Positions 1 through 9,600 of a stretch of DNA of 64,000 bases are shown in pieces; position 1 is the first letter of the stretch, and every line of letters begins with the position of its first letter. Location: the NCBI GenBank assembly GCA_965221795.1, contig OZ244914.1, forward strand, positions 2,604,001 through 2,668,000, given 5' to 3'. The notes beneath the pieces were generated by a model. The model was not told where the DNA came from. It saw only the letters and a program-made list of their open reading frames with translations, and did no database searches. The stretch is from VYFG01 sp965221795. GTDB taxonomy: Bacteria; Pseudomonadota; Gammaproteobacteria; Arenicellales; Poriferihabitantaceae. The position numbers were made by a program, and so were the translations under genes.

Positions 1-2
1 TC

Positions 3-500
3 CATCTTTTTGATGTGCAGCTGGCCAGTGGTGAGAAGTACCTGGAATCGGCTTATACCATGCCGGGAAATCAACCCGTAGTGGTGGAAACCGAAATCGG
101 TTCGGTTGGCTTGACGGTTTGTTATGATCTCCGGTTTCCGGAACTGTACCGTTCACTGGTTTCGTGTGGGGCAGAGATCCTGCCGGTGCCTTCTGCATTT
201 TCTCCCACTACCGGACCGGTACACTGGGAGCCACTGCTGCGGGCTCGTGCCATCGAAAACGCCTGTTGGGTCATTGCGGCTGCCCAAACTGGCCAGCACC
301 CGAGTGGCCGCCAGACATGGGGCCACAGTTTGGTGGTGAATCCCTGGGGCGAGGTGGTGGCGATGAAGCCATCCGATATTGGTCTTTTATTTGTGGAAAT
401 AGACCGCAATTCAGTCCACCGAGTGCGTCGTCAACTTCCCAGTCTGCAGCATCGGCGGCTCCCGCAGATGGTGCAGCCGGTCATTCATACCTGTCCATAG
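3..500 (+). CDS. Nitrilase/carbon-nitrogen hydrolase family protein, 5'-truncated by window edge
   Basis: The visible part is the C-terminal half or more of a CN-hydrolase (Nit1/Nit2-like amidase). The reading frame is open to the left edge (…HLFDVQ), so the start lies outside the window. The nucleophile motif VCYDLRFPELYRSL is intact, with Cys about 36 residues after the first in-frame ATG (position 15). It is followed by RARAIENACWVIAAAQTG and GHSLVVNPWG, both typical of the family. The catalytic Glu and Lys should lie upstream and at the left edge. The gene ends 12 bp before tldD and is probably cotranscribed with it, an arrangement common in gammaproteobacteria. The likely role is amide hydrolysis of a small metabolite; deaminated-glutathione amidase is the best-known activity of close relatives. 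The substrate cannot be fixed from the sequence. Confidence 0.88.
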   Translation, partial: HLFDVQLASGEKYLESAYTMPGNQPVVVETEIGSVGLTVCYDLRFPELYRSLVSCGAEILPVPSAFSPTTGPVHWEPLLRARAIENACWVIAAAQTGQHPSGRQTWGHSLVVNPWGEVVAMKPSDIGLLFVEIDRNSVHRVRRQLPSLQHRRLPQMVQPVIHTCP

Positions 501-512
501 GATATATCGAGA

Positions 513-1958
513 ATGTCAAAATTGATGCAACTTGCCCAACGATCGTTGTGGCAACCCACCGGCCTGATCGAACAGGACATTTCCCGAACGCTGGGAAAAA
601 TCATGGTTCCGGGGGTAGATTATGCAGACCTGTATTTTCAGTATCTGCGCCAGGAATCCTGGTCCTTGGAAGAGGGCACTGTGAAGTCCGGCCATTTCAG
701 TATTGATCAGGGGGTGGGAGTTCGGGCCGTGGCTGGCGAAAAGACGGGCTTTGCCTACTCCGATGAAATGACTGGAGCAGCACTCCTGGAAGCTGCCGAT
801 GCCGCCCGCTCCATTGCTGCGACGGGCAACCAGTCGGGTGCAGTTGCGGTCCGCCGCAAGGATCGACTGACGCCTCTCTATCCCTCCCGGGATCCTTTGG
901 CGGCCCTGTCAGAGACCCAAAAAGTTGATCTGCTTCGCAGCACGGAGCAGTTCGCCCGTGGACTGGACCCACGAATTATACAGGTAATGGTTTCGCTCAC
1001 AGGGGTATATGATACTATTCTTGTGGCTCGCTCGGATGGCGTCATGGCCGCAGATGTACGACCTTTGGTGCGGATGAATGTGGCAGTGGTTGTGGAACAA
1101 GGAGGTCGCAGGGAGCGTGGTACATCCGGCGGGGGCGGCCGCGTCGGTATGGATTGTTTCATGCAGGACGACCAGGCTCAGGAATATGCCCGGGATGCGG
1201 TACGTCAGGCTCTGGTCAACTTGGAGGCGGTAGATGCGCCGGCAGGCGAGATGACCGTAGTCCTTGGCCCCGGATGGCCGGGCATTCTCTTGCATGAGGC
1301 CATTGGTCATGGACTGGAGGGCGATTTCAATCGTAAGGGGTTGTCGGCATTCAGTGGGCGCATCGGCGAGAAAGTTGCTTCAGAGCAGTGTACTGTAGTG
1401 GATGATGCAACTCTTCAGAACCGTCGGGGCTCCATCACCATTGATGATGAGGGGGAGCCAGGGCAAAGGACTGTGCTAATTGAGAATGGCTGTCTCAAGG
1501 CCTATATGCAGGACCAAATGAATGCACGTCTGATGAACATGAGTCCTACCGGCAATGGACGACGGGAGTCCTATGCTCACCTGCCCATGCCGCGAATGAC
1601 CAATACCTATATGCTGCCGGGAGAGTTCGATCCCGATGAGATTATCAGTTCGGTAGATCAGGGGATTTATGCCGTGAACTTTGGCGGCGGGCAGGTGGAT
1701 ATCACCTCAGGCAAGTTTGTGTTTTCTGCATCGGAGGCATATCGGATTGAACATGGCAAAGTCACATCCCCAGTCAAGGGAATGACCCTGATCGGGAATG
1801 GTCCCGATGTGCTGACGCGGGTGACCATGGTGGGGAACGATCTCCAACTGGATACTGGAGTCGGGACTTGTGGCAAGGAAGGGCAGAGCGTGCCGGTGGG
1901 AGTGGGCCAACCCACGATGCGGATTGAGGACTTGACGGTGGGAGGGGTTGCGGTCTGA
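513..1958 (+). CDS. tldD: Metalloprotease TldD
   Basis: This is a 481-residue TldD/PmbA-family zinc protease subunit. The signature HEAIGHGLEGD starts at residue 261 and supplies the HExxxH zinc ligands. The conserved C-terminal stretch (GVGTCGKEGQSVPVGVGQP) is also present, and the length matches E. coli TldD. With its partner TldE/PmbA it forms a heterodimeric cytosolic protease known for maturing peptides such as microcin B17 and degrading unfolded or antitoxin-like peptides. The stop codon overlaps the start of the downstream pmbA/tldE gene by one base, so the two subunits are translationally coupled. The ATG at 513 follows the nitrilase stop closely and gives the expected N-terminus. No defects are seen. 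Confidence 0.97.
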   Translation: MSKLMQLAQRSLWQPTGLIEQDISRTLGKIMVPGVDYADLYFQYLRQESWSLEEGTVKSGHFSIDQGVGVRAVAGEKTGFAYSDEMTGAALLEAADAARSIAATGNQSGAVAVRRKDRLTPLYPSRDPLAALSETQKVDLLRSTEQFARGLDPRIIQVMVSLTGVYDTILVARSDGVMAADVRPLVRMNVAVVVEQGGRRERGTSGGGGRVGMDCFMQDDQAQEYARDAVRQALVNLEAVDAPAGEMTVVLGPGWPGILLHEAIGHGLEGDFNRKGLSAFSGRIGEKVASEQCTVVDDATLQNRRGSITIDDEGEPGQRTVLIENGCLKAYMQDQMNARLMNMSPTGNGRRESYAHLPMPRMTNTYMLPGEFDPDEIISSVDQGIYAVNFGGGQVDITSGKFVFSASEAYRIEHGKVTSPVKGMTLIGNGPDVLTRVTMVGNDLQLDTGVGTCGKEGQSVPVGVGQPTMRIEDLTVGGVAV

Positions 1959-3337
1959 TGAACGAACATGCTCACGGCAACTTGCCTGATTCTTGGAATC
2001 CGGTTCCGTTCAATGATCCGGAAGAGATGCTGCTTGAAGTAGCAGAACGAGCCCTGGCCCGGGCTGGGCAGATCGGTGCCAGTGCTGCTGAGGTGGCTCT
2101 GGGTGGTGGGGATGGCATTTCCGTTACCGTACGTCATGGCGAAGTGGAGACGGTAGAATATCACCGCGACAAGAGTCTCAGTGCCACGGTATATTTTGGT
2201 CAGCATAGCGGGAGTGCGAGTACGACGGACCTGACCAGGGATGCTGTCGCAGCTTGTGTGGAGGCGGCTGCCAGAATTGCCCGCTACACGGAAGAAGATC
2301 CATGCAATGGTCTGGCCGACCCTTCTCTTCTGGAGCGGGAACTCCCGGATCTGGATCTGTACCATCCATGGGACCTTGATATGAATGGGGCAATCGATAT
2401 TGCAAGACGTTGTGAAGATGCGGTGTTGTCCGCCGACAATCGGATCAGTAACACCGAAGGAGGCAGTGTCGATAGTTATCATGGTGCCAGTCTGTATGCC
2501 AACAGTTTGGGGTTTAGGGGATTGTCCCGGTCCAGTCGACACAGTGTTTCTTGCTGTGCCATTGCCGGCAGTGGAGGGGAGATGCAACGGGACTACTGGT
2601 ACGACAGCCAGCGTGACCCATGCAAGTTGGTGGCTCCTGAGGCGATCGGTGAGGAAGCGGCACGCCGGATTGTGCGACGGCTGGGCGCTGGCAGACCAGA
2701 TACCATGACTTGTCCGGTAGTTTTTGAGGCGACCGTCGCTTCCAGGCTACTGTCCCATCTGGTGGGTGCGATCAGTGGATCTGCGTTGTACCGGAAAAGC
2801 TCCTTTCTCACAAACAGTCTGGGAACTCAACTGTTCCCCTCATCGGTCCGTATCCACGAGCAGCCGCGATTGCCCGGTGCAGCCGGAAGTGCGAGCTTCG
2901 ATAATGAAGGAGTGGCGACCCATGCCCGTGATATTGTCAGTGCCGGGGTGTTGAACAGTTATGTGCTGGATTCCTATTCGGCCCGGAAGCTCGATATGAA
3001 AACCACGGGCAATGCGGGCGGTGTACATAACCTGGCCATTGAACCAACCCGATCCGGTGGACTGGAGGCACTGCTTCAGGAAATGGGAAATGGGCTGCTG
3101 GTTACGGAGCTGTTTGGTTTCGGATTCAATCAGGTGACGGGTGACTATTCGCAGGGGGCGTTTGGGTTCCTGATTGAAAATGGTGAGATGGCTGCACCCG
3201 TACAAGAACTTACAATTGCAGGGAATTTGCGTGACATGTTCCTGACGCTGGAGGCAGTAGGGTCGGATGTGGATATTCGCCGTAACCTACGGGCCGGCTC
3301 ACTGCTGATCGGCCAAATGACCGTTGCTGGCACGTAA
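1958..3337 (+). CDS. pmbA: Metalloprotease partner subunit PmbA/TldE
   Basis: This 459-residue PmbA/TldE protein is the non-zinc-binding partner of TldD. It lacks the HExxxH motif, as expected of TldE, but keeps family segments such as GGVHNLAIEPTRSGGLEALL and the C-terminal FGFGFNQVTGDYSQGAFGF. The start ATG overlaps the tldD stop (TGATG), so coupled translation in a tldD-pmbA operon is likely. Many bacteria place the two genes apart, so the fused arrangement supports a strict heterodimer. The gene is intact and of usual length. A weak hairpin lies just downstream (about 3399-3428) before the convergent LysR gene, but it is not a convincing terminator. Confidence 0.95.
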   Translation: MNEHAHGNLPDSWNPVPFNDPEEMLLEVAERALARAGQIGASAAEVALGGGDGISVTVRHGEVETVEYHRDKSLSATVYFGQHSGSASTTDLTRDAVAACVEAAARIARYTEEDPCNGLADPSLLERELPDLDLYHPWDLDMNGAIDIARRCEDAVLSADNRISNTEGGSVDSYHGASLYANSLGFRGLSRSSRHSVSCCAIAGSGGEMQRDYWYDSQRDPCKLVAPEAIGEEAARRIVRRLGAGRPDTMTCPVVFEATVASRLLSHLVGAISGSALYRKSSFLTNSLGTQLFPSSVRIHEQPRLPGAAGSASFDNEGVATHARDIVSAGVLNSYVLDSYSARKLDMKTTGNAGGVHNLAIEPTRSGGLEALLQEMGNGLLVTELFGFGFNQVTGDYSQGAFGFLIENGEMAAPVQELTIAGNLRDMFLTLEAVGSDVDIRRNLRAGSLLIGQMTVAGT

Positions 3338-3455
3338 GTCGAACTGCGTTTGAAGGGGCAAAGGTCCGTCCGGCCGGCGCTTATGGATGTCGTATCCGGC
3401 CGCTCACTCGCGGCTCATTTTTGAGCCACCGAAGCTTCTGGTGTAAGAGAGCTGC

Positions 3456-4397
3456 TCAAGATGGCGTGGATGGAGTGCCTTTCTCAGCCTGCCCGAACCG
3501 ATGCCTCTGGGTGTAATGCTCGCGGGAAAATTCCAGGAACTTTTCCATGGCACGCAGACGGAATTTCTGTCGCTGGTAGACAATGGAGAAGGTTCGCCGG
3601 ATCGGGGGCGACAAGGGGATTGCCACTAGGTGCCCCAGAGCCAGTTCCTTTTCCAGGGTAGCGATGGATAGAATGGAAACCCCGAGTCCTGCGGTCACCG
3701 CACTCTTGATCGATTCTGGGCTGCCGAACTCCATAATGATGTTGATATGATCCAGGTCCACTTCGTGCTTGTCGAGATAGGTTTCCAAGACATTCCGGGT
3801 GCCGGAGCCTTCTTCACGGCTAATAAATGGATATTCGAGCACCTTGTCGGCGGTAATTCGCTTGTGTATGCTCAGGGGATGGTTGATCGGGCAAATGCAG
3901 ACCAGTTCGTCATTCCGGATCCCTTCTTTTACCAGGTTCTTATTGCTTACCGGCCCCTCCACGATGCCGATATCAATCTCATTGCTCTCCACGAATTGAA
4001 TAATGCCATTGGTGTTGTTCACGTATAGCCGTATACGGACATCGGGATATTTGGCCTTAAAACTGCCAATGGTGTCGGGGATCAGGTATTCCGCGATGGT
4101 CGTACTGGCACCAATGAGCAAAGGCCCCTGAATATCGCCGGTTAAGGTGCGCACCTCATTTTCCATTTCATGGTTGAGGACGATAATCTGGTCTGCGTAC
4201 TGCTTGACAACTTCTCCGGCATTCGTCAGGGTAATGCGATTATGGGTCCGGTCAAACAGACGGGTGTTGAAGTGTTCCTCCAATTGACGGATTTGAAAAG
4301 TCACCGCCGGTTGGGTCATGTGTAACGCTTCGGCTGCCTTGGTGAAGCTCAGCAGTCGGGCTACGGTAGCGAACACCTGAAGTCTGCGGTCGGCCAT
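3456..4397 (-). CDS. LysR-family transcriptional regulator
   Basis: This is a 313-residue LysR-type regulator. Residues 1-60 hold the winged helix-turn-helix (FTKAAEALHMTQPAVTFQIR), followed by the linker helix. The periplasmic-binding-like effector domain spans about 90-295 (GPLLIGASTTIAEYLIP, then SREEGSGTRNVLETYL). The sequence resembles the CysB/CbbR/YeiE branch of the family, which senses sulfur, carbon-fixation or small-anion metabolites, but the effector cannot be told from sequence. It is transcribed convergently with pmbA. No obvious target operon diverges from its promoter; the next 479 bp on its upstream side hold no intact gene. It may act elsewhere or on an operon now lost, as the adenosine deaminase stub suggests gene loss here. 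Confidence 0.93.
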   Translation of the reverse strand: MADRRLQVFATVARLLSFTKAAEALHMTQPAVTFQIRQLEEHFNTRLFDRTHNRITLTNAGEVVKQYADQIIVLNHEMENEVRTLTGDIQGPLLIGASTTIAEYLIPDTIGSFKAKYPDVRIRLYVNNTNGIIQFVESNEIDIGIVEGPVSNKNLVKEGIRNDELVCICPINHPLSIHKRITADKVLEYPFISREEGSGTRNVLETYLDKHEVDLDHINIIMEFGSPESIKSAVTAGLGVSILSIATLEKELALGHLVAIPLSPPIRRTFSIVYQRQKFRLRAMEKFLEFSREHYTQRHRFGQAEKGTPSTPS

Positions 4398-4876
4398 GAA
4401 AGTGCGATGAGAGAATCAGGTGCGTGGAAGGAGGGGACCGCGGCCACCCCAACCGCCCACAGCCGATTGATTCCGCCAGATGGTATATCCCATGGGATGG
4501 CAGTTGGGGGTGTGGAAAGACCAGTAGTTGCCAGGATGGGCAAGTAGGGTCCACATGTCCGTACTTTTTGATGGGAGCACTTGGCAGAATAACCGATAAC
4601 AGGAAATGCCCGAATGGCACAGGTTGTAAGTATACTGCTCCATTGTATGGGGGCCGTCGGATTTATGCAATGCGCATTTCCATTTCGGGAATTCCCGCAT
4701 GCCCATAGGGAGTCTGTCGGCGGTTACGCTTGGACCGAAAGACCACTCGCATGCAATGCATTGACCCGAAAGAACGGAGGGATGCGGATGCTGGAGCCTT
4801 CTGGTATGACTTGCGAAGATGCGTGAGATATGCGTCGATTTGAAAACCTGAATTCATCAAATCTGCGGACCATCAA
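4398..4876. other. 479-bp region without an intact gene
   Basis: The region lies between the LysR start and the adenosine deaminase stub. Several overlapping frames stay open for 60-120 codons but none has a recognisable protein pattern, so I see only decayed or regulatory sequence. It must contain the LysR promoter on the minus strand. Confidence 0.5.
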
Positions 4877-5104
4877 TTGATTCGGGTACTGCCCAAAGTC
4901 GAGCTTCATTGCCATCTGGAAGGCACATCGGAGCCCGAGGTGATGTTTGCGCTTGCGGAGCGTAACCGGGTTCTGCTGCCGTATCCATCGGTTGCGAAAC
5001 TGTGGGAGGCTTATGTATTTACGTGCTGGCAGGATTCTCTCAACATCTATCATGAAGGCACGAAGGTGCTATGCATGGAGCAGGATTTTTTTGACCTGAC
5101 TTGA
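4877..5104 (+). pseudogene. Truncated adenosine deaminase-like gene (N-terminal stub)
   Basis: The first 75 residues match the N-terminus of adenosine/adenine deaminases: LPKVELHCHLEGT carries the HxH metal-binding pair, and WEAYVFTCWQDSLNI and MEQDFFDL follow in the right order. The family needs about 330-350 residues, with further metal ligands and the catalytic Glu and Asp much later. Here the frame stops after FFDLT at 5104 and the SDR gene begins about 60 bp on from the other side, so the catalytic domain is missing. This is a remnant and should not be active. An 8-bp-stem hairpin (5122-5144, ggcctcag/ctgaggcc) follows the stop. Confidence 0.8.
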
Positions 5105-5121
5105 GCGCGGTACGGAACAAG

Positions 5122-5144
5122 GGCCTCAGGAATAGTCTGAGGCC
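5122..5144. repeat. Short hairpin between the deaminase stub and the SDR gene
   Basis: Perfect 8-bp inverted repeat (ggcctcag … ctgaggcc) with a 7-nt loop. It lies where two convergent genes meet, but no T-run follows on either strand, so it is not a canonical intrinsic terminator. Confidence 0.45.
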
Positions 5145-5164
5145 ATCGGACCGGCCAGCTTTCT

Positions 5165-5923
5165 TCAGGTCAGCTGGAACGCCTTCCCGCTGCTGCTTCT
5201 GCCGAGCCCTGAGAGCAGTTGAAGGAAACTGTTAGCCACCTTGGGGTCATCAATGGACCGAAGGGTGGAACGGTTTTCTCCCGGGTACAACCGTCGCCTC
5301 AGGTCGGAGTCGACTGGTCCGATGTCCAGGGTGTTGAAACGTATATTCGGATGCTCCTCTGAGAGTGTTTGGCAGAGATTTTGGAGGCCGGCCAGAGCAC
5401 AGCCCAAAGCACCCCAATAGGCTTTGCCCTGATGTCCGCAGGGAAGTGTATGGAATACCACCGAGGGACTATCGGTATCTTGCAGCAGTGGCAGTATGGC
5501 GCGGACAAGCTGCAGGGGTTGCCAGAGCGTTCTCTGCAGGCAGGTTTCCCAGGTTTTCAGGGTGGACAGGGTCACCGGTGACAGGGGCACTGCCGGAATA
5601 TCCAGGAGCACGGCCCCATGAAGGGTTCCTACCATATCCCGCAGGCCGTTTGCCAGCTTATCGAACTCGGCTTCGTTTGCCTGTTGTAGATTCATGACAA
5701 CGAGCAGGGGTTCGGGGTATTGTTTGACCATCAGTGTATCGTACAACTCTGCCAGCATACTTTCCTTGCGTGTGCAAAGTATCAGGGATGCTCCATGGGA
5801 GGCCAGTGCCGTCGTAATCGTATGTCCAAGGTCGGTGTGGGCACCAGTAACCAGCAGATTTCTTCCACACAGCAAAGAGGGTTCGGGGATAAAGTCCGCT
5901 GGCAGCGGTTCAGGGATTACCAT
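5165..5923 (-). CDS. SDR-fold protein, YciK-like, lacking the catalytic Tyr/Lys
   Basis: This is a Rossmann-fold protein of about 252 residues counted from the internal ATG (MVIPEPLPADFIP), which I prefer to an upstream in-frame ATG 36 bp earlier because the extra residues are not family-like. The nucleotide-binding loop LLVTGAHTDLGHTI resembles the TGxxxGxG motif with one glycine replaced. The closest recognisable group is the E. coli YciK type. The segment that normally reads WGAYAASK reads WGALGCAL, so both the catalytic Tyr and the Lys of YxxxK are lost. The fold seems preserved and the frame is open, so it is probably a non-catalytic or repurposed SDR rather than plain debris. It diverges from the response regulator gene at 5993. 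Confidence 0.8.
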   Translation of the reverse strand: MVIPEPLPADFIPEPSLLCGRNLLVTGAHTDLGHTITTALASHGASLILCTRKESMLAELYDTLMVKQYPEPLLVVMNLQQANEAEFDKLANGLRDMVGTLHGAVLLDIPAVPLSPVTLSTLKTWETCLQRTLWQPLQLVRAILPLLQDTDSPSVVFHTLPCGHQGKAYWGALGCALAGLQNLCQTLSEEHPNIRFNTLDIGPVDSDLRRRLYPGENRSTLRSIDDPKVANSFLQLLSGLGRSSSGKAFQLT

Positions 5924-5992
5924 TCGGGAGAGGGAATAGAATAGAATACTGAAAATCAATACGATTATAGTGGGTGATTATTGATCCAGATC

Positions 5993-6646
5993 ATGCAAAA
6001 TACGATCGTCATCGCCGATGACCACCCGCTGTTCCGGGGAGCCTTGCGCTCGGCTGTTGCGCCCTTGTTCCATGACGCACAGATTCAGGAAGTAGAAACA
6101 CTGCAGGCCGCCGTTGACATCATTGAAACACAACGGGTTGGTTTGGTTCTGTTGGATCTTCGTATGAGTGATAGCCAAGGCCTGGCCGGCCTGATGGTCA
6201 TCCGGGCTAGCTATCCGCAGGTACCAGTAATTGTGGTTAGCGCAAGCGACGGATCGGAAACCGTGCGGGCAGCGATTCAGGCAGGGGCATCGGGCTACAT
6301 TGTCAAGTCGACGTCTTCGGATCAGATTCGGACTACGATCGAGCGGGTTCTGCAGGGGGAAATCGCTACTCCGGAAGCGGCCATGAGCCGTGTATCTGAC
6401 GAGGAACGAAAGGTGCTGGAAGCGATCCAGAATATTACGTTGCTGACGCCAACGCAACTGAAGGTGTTGATCAAAATGACAGATGGGCTGCTCAATAAGC
6501 AGATTGCGTGGGATATGGGGGTCTCGGAAGCTACGGTCAAATCCCATGTTACGGAGATTTTCCGCAAGCTGAAGGTTCGGACCCGGACCCAGGCGGTGGT
6601 ACTGGCAAAGCAGCTGGACTTCGTGCTCTCGGATTCGACAACCTGA
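5993..6646 (+). CDS. NarL/LuxR-type response regulator, CrbR-like
   Basis: This is a response regulator of about 217 residues. The receiver domain has the acidic pair in IADDHP, phospho-acceptor Asp in VLLDLRM and the conserved Lys in GYIVKS. A LuxR-type helix-turn-helix follows (LLNKQIAWDMGVSEATVKSHV). I chose the ATG at 5993 because it starts cleanly before the first β-strand; a TTG at 5981 is also in frame. It ends 22 bp from the stop of the convergent hybrid kinase gene, whose SSS-PAS-kinase architecture is that of CrbS. CrbS/CrbR pairs control acetyl-CoA synthetase (the acetate switch) in Vibrio and Pseudomonas, so a role in acetate or C2 metabolism is a reasonable inference, not a demonstration. 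Confidence 0.9.
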   Translation: MQNTIVIADDHPLFRGALRSAVAPLFHDAQIQEVETLQAAVDIIETQRVGLVLLDLRMSDSQGLAGLMVIRASYPQVPVIVVSASDGSETVRAAIQAGASGYIVKSTSSDQIRTTIERVLQGEIATPEAAMSRVSDEERKVLEAIQNITLLTPTQLKVLIKMTDGLLNKQIAWDMGVSEATVKSHVTEIFRKLKVRTRTQAVVLAKQLDFVLSDSTT

Positions 6647-6668
6647 GGAATATGGCTTTCTTTTCGCA

Positions 6669-9600
6669 TCAGGGCGTATCGCCCGGGTAGCGGCCTGCGA
6701 CCGCGCGCTGCAGCAGTGATCGAAGGGAGGCCGGGTCGACCGGTTTGGCGAGGAAATGGATTCCCTCCATGAGTGCTCGGCTATGGATGGGCAGGTCTTG
6801 GTCTGCGGAAGTCAGAATTCGGTAGTGTATGGACGGGTAGGCGGCGACCGCCTGTTTGAGGAAGTCCAGCCCGGTCTGGAATTCTTCCAGGTTGTAATCT
6901 GCAATGATGACTGTGGGAGTTTCCCGGGCCAATGCGGATCGGGCCGATGTGAGGTTGGGACACGCTGCCACTTGGCATCCCCAATGCTGCAATAATGCTG
7001 TGAGGGCTTCCAACACATCCGGGGTATCTTCCAGGCACAGAATCTTCAGGTCTCTCAGGTGCTTATTGGGAGACCAGGAAAGTGGTTGGGCGTTTGGGGC
7101 GGACGTCAGTGACCGGATCGGTGCTATGATCGTGAAGCAACTGCCCCGGCCGAACTCTGATCGTACAGTGATGGGATGATTCAGTATTCGGGACAGTCGT
7201 CGGACAATGGCGAGACCGAGGCCGAGGCCTCGGTCTTCATCCCGCTGAGCCTTTCCCGAAATTTGTTGGAATTCGTGGAAAATCCGTTCCTGGTCCTCTT
7301 GTCGGATCCCGATCCCCGTATCCCAGACCCCTATGTGCAACTGGCTTTCAAGGGGCCGACAGCCGATCAGCACGCCACCTCTTGCCGTATAACGGATAGC
7401 ATTCGCGATCAAGTTCTGCATCATGGAGCGCAGCATCCCCCGGTCACTATATACGCCGATATGGCGGTTGTGGACGTTGAGCCTGAGATTTTTTCGGTGT
7501 GCCATTGGTTCCATATCCAGCATCAGTTCGTCCAACAGATCATAGATGTCGAAGACAGACATTTTCGGGGTCATGGAGCCGGCATCCAGCTTGGAAATAT
7601 CCAGCAGGGCACGCAACAGCCGGTCAGCATTGACCAGTGAACGATCGACTCGGATGGTTAGTTCCCGGATGGTAGGCCCGGCGTCTTCACTCTGCTCAAG
7701 GATGTTCTGGTTGAACAGTCTGGCGGCGTTGATGGGTTGCAACAGATCGTGACTGGCAGCAGCCAGGAACCGGGTCTTTCCTTCGTTTGCTTCCTGTATT
7801 TTTTGGTTGAGCTTCTCCAGATCCCGGGTTCTCTCCATAACCCGCTGTTCCAGACTTTCGTTGGTCTTGCGCAGCAATTCTTCGGCATGGACCGCTTCGG
7901 TGATATCCGTATAGCTGGTGACGAACCCCCCACCAGGCATGGGGTTACCGTGAGAGCGCAGAAATCGTCGGTTGGGTCGTTGCCATTCCTGCGTATAGGA
8001 TTCGCCGGCATGGAATCTTTTCATCTGGATAGCGGTATGCTGTTGGCCGATTTTCGGGTCATATTCGGATCGTTTGGCGTTGAATTGAAGTACTTCCTCG
8101 ACTGATTGCCCGACGCGAAGAAACCCCTGGGGAAATTCGAACAGTTCAACATAGCGAGAATTCCATGCGACCAGTTTCTGTTCGCGATCAATGATGCGGA
8201 TTCCCTGACTGATATTTTCGAACCCGGACTGGAGCAATTCCCGGTTGAAGGTAATGGCCTGTGAGGTTTCATCCATAAGCACCATCAGGTCACCCGCATT
8301 CACATCTCGCCCGAGTAGTGTCTTGGCCACAATGTGTCTGGCCGAAGAAGCCCCAATGACACTGGCAATTGATTGTTCGACCCGGTGTACCAACTGTTGG
8401 GATACCGGGTGATCTTGTTGATGGGGTTCTGCAGCATTTTCGTGGACAAAAATCCGATTCGTCTCTGCTTCTCCAAGAATGCTCTGGCAGAGGGTTCGGG
8501 CATCCAGGATAGAAGCCAACCGACCTCCTCCATCGGGAAGGGACAAAGGATTTTCCTCCGGCCGGGTATCCAGGAAAAGGCTGGCCTGAATCTTGTCCAG
8601 CAGCGAGGGACGATAGCGGACTGAACCGACCAGAACCCCCCCTAGATTGAGGATCATGCACCAGAATACGCCATGGGCCAGGGGGGAAAGCCCTTCCAGG
8701 CCAAAAAGATGGTTGGGGTGCAGCCAGGGTGCGCCAGCGAAGACCTGATTGGTGGCTTGTGGGCCTAGCAGGGTGGGTAGCAGTAGGCAATAGGTCCAGG
8801 CGCAGAAGCCCAGCAGGAGTCCGGCAACGGTTCCTCCTCGATTAGCCCCGCGCCAGTACAGGCCGAGCAGGGCAGCTGGCGCGAACAGCATGATCGCAGC
8901 GAAGGAAATCAGACCAATATCGGCGAGCCCCTGACTGGTATCCGAAAACCAATAATACCCATAGGAGCAAAGCAGGATGAGTGCGATAGTGAACCGGCGG
9001 ATGCTGAGGATGAGGTGACTGAGGTCGGGGCGATGCAGAATATTGAGACGTCGGATGTGGATCAGGATGGGCATGACAATGTCATTGGAGACCATCGTGC
9101 TGAGGCTGATTGCGGCGACGATCACCATCCCGGTGGCTGCAGAGATTCCGCCGATGAAGACGACGGTGACCAGTAGGCTCTCACCATGGGACAAGGGGAG
9201 ATTCAGAATAAACAGGTCGGACACGCTGTTTTCCGGGAGTAGGAGATTGCCTGCGATGGCAATGGGAATGACGGCAATGCTGATGAGGATCAGATAGATG
9301 GGGAAAAGCCATCGGGCGCTTCGCACCTGTTGTGGATTGTCGGCTTCCACTACCATGACATGGAACTGCCGCGGCAGCAGCAGGATGGCCGACATGCTGA
9401 GGATCATGCGAACCAGGAAATCGAGGGCGGAAAATCCGGCTTCCTTACCCTGATCCAACACCTGGATCTTGAGCCAGGAAATCTCGGCACCCAATGTGGA
9501 CACCTCGAACAGCAGTCCAAGGCAGAAGAGGCCGACTGCGAGTATTGCGACCAATTTGACAATCGATTCGAGGGCAATGGCCCGGATAAGTCCACGGTGG

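Noticed and set aside
1667..2587. 306-codon open frame on the minus strand
   Set aside because: Antisense to the tldD/pmbA junction, both clear genes; no recognisable protein.
3399..3428. Terminator after pmbA
   Set aside because: Hairpins (gccgc/gcggc and ggctca/tgagcc) exist but overlap each other and the T-run lies inside the second loop; not convincing.
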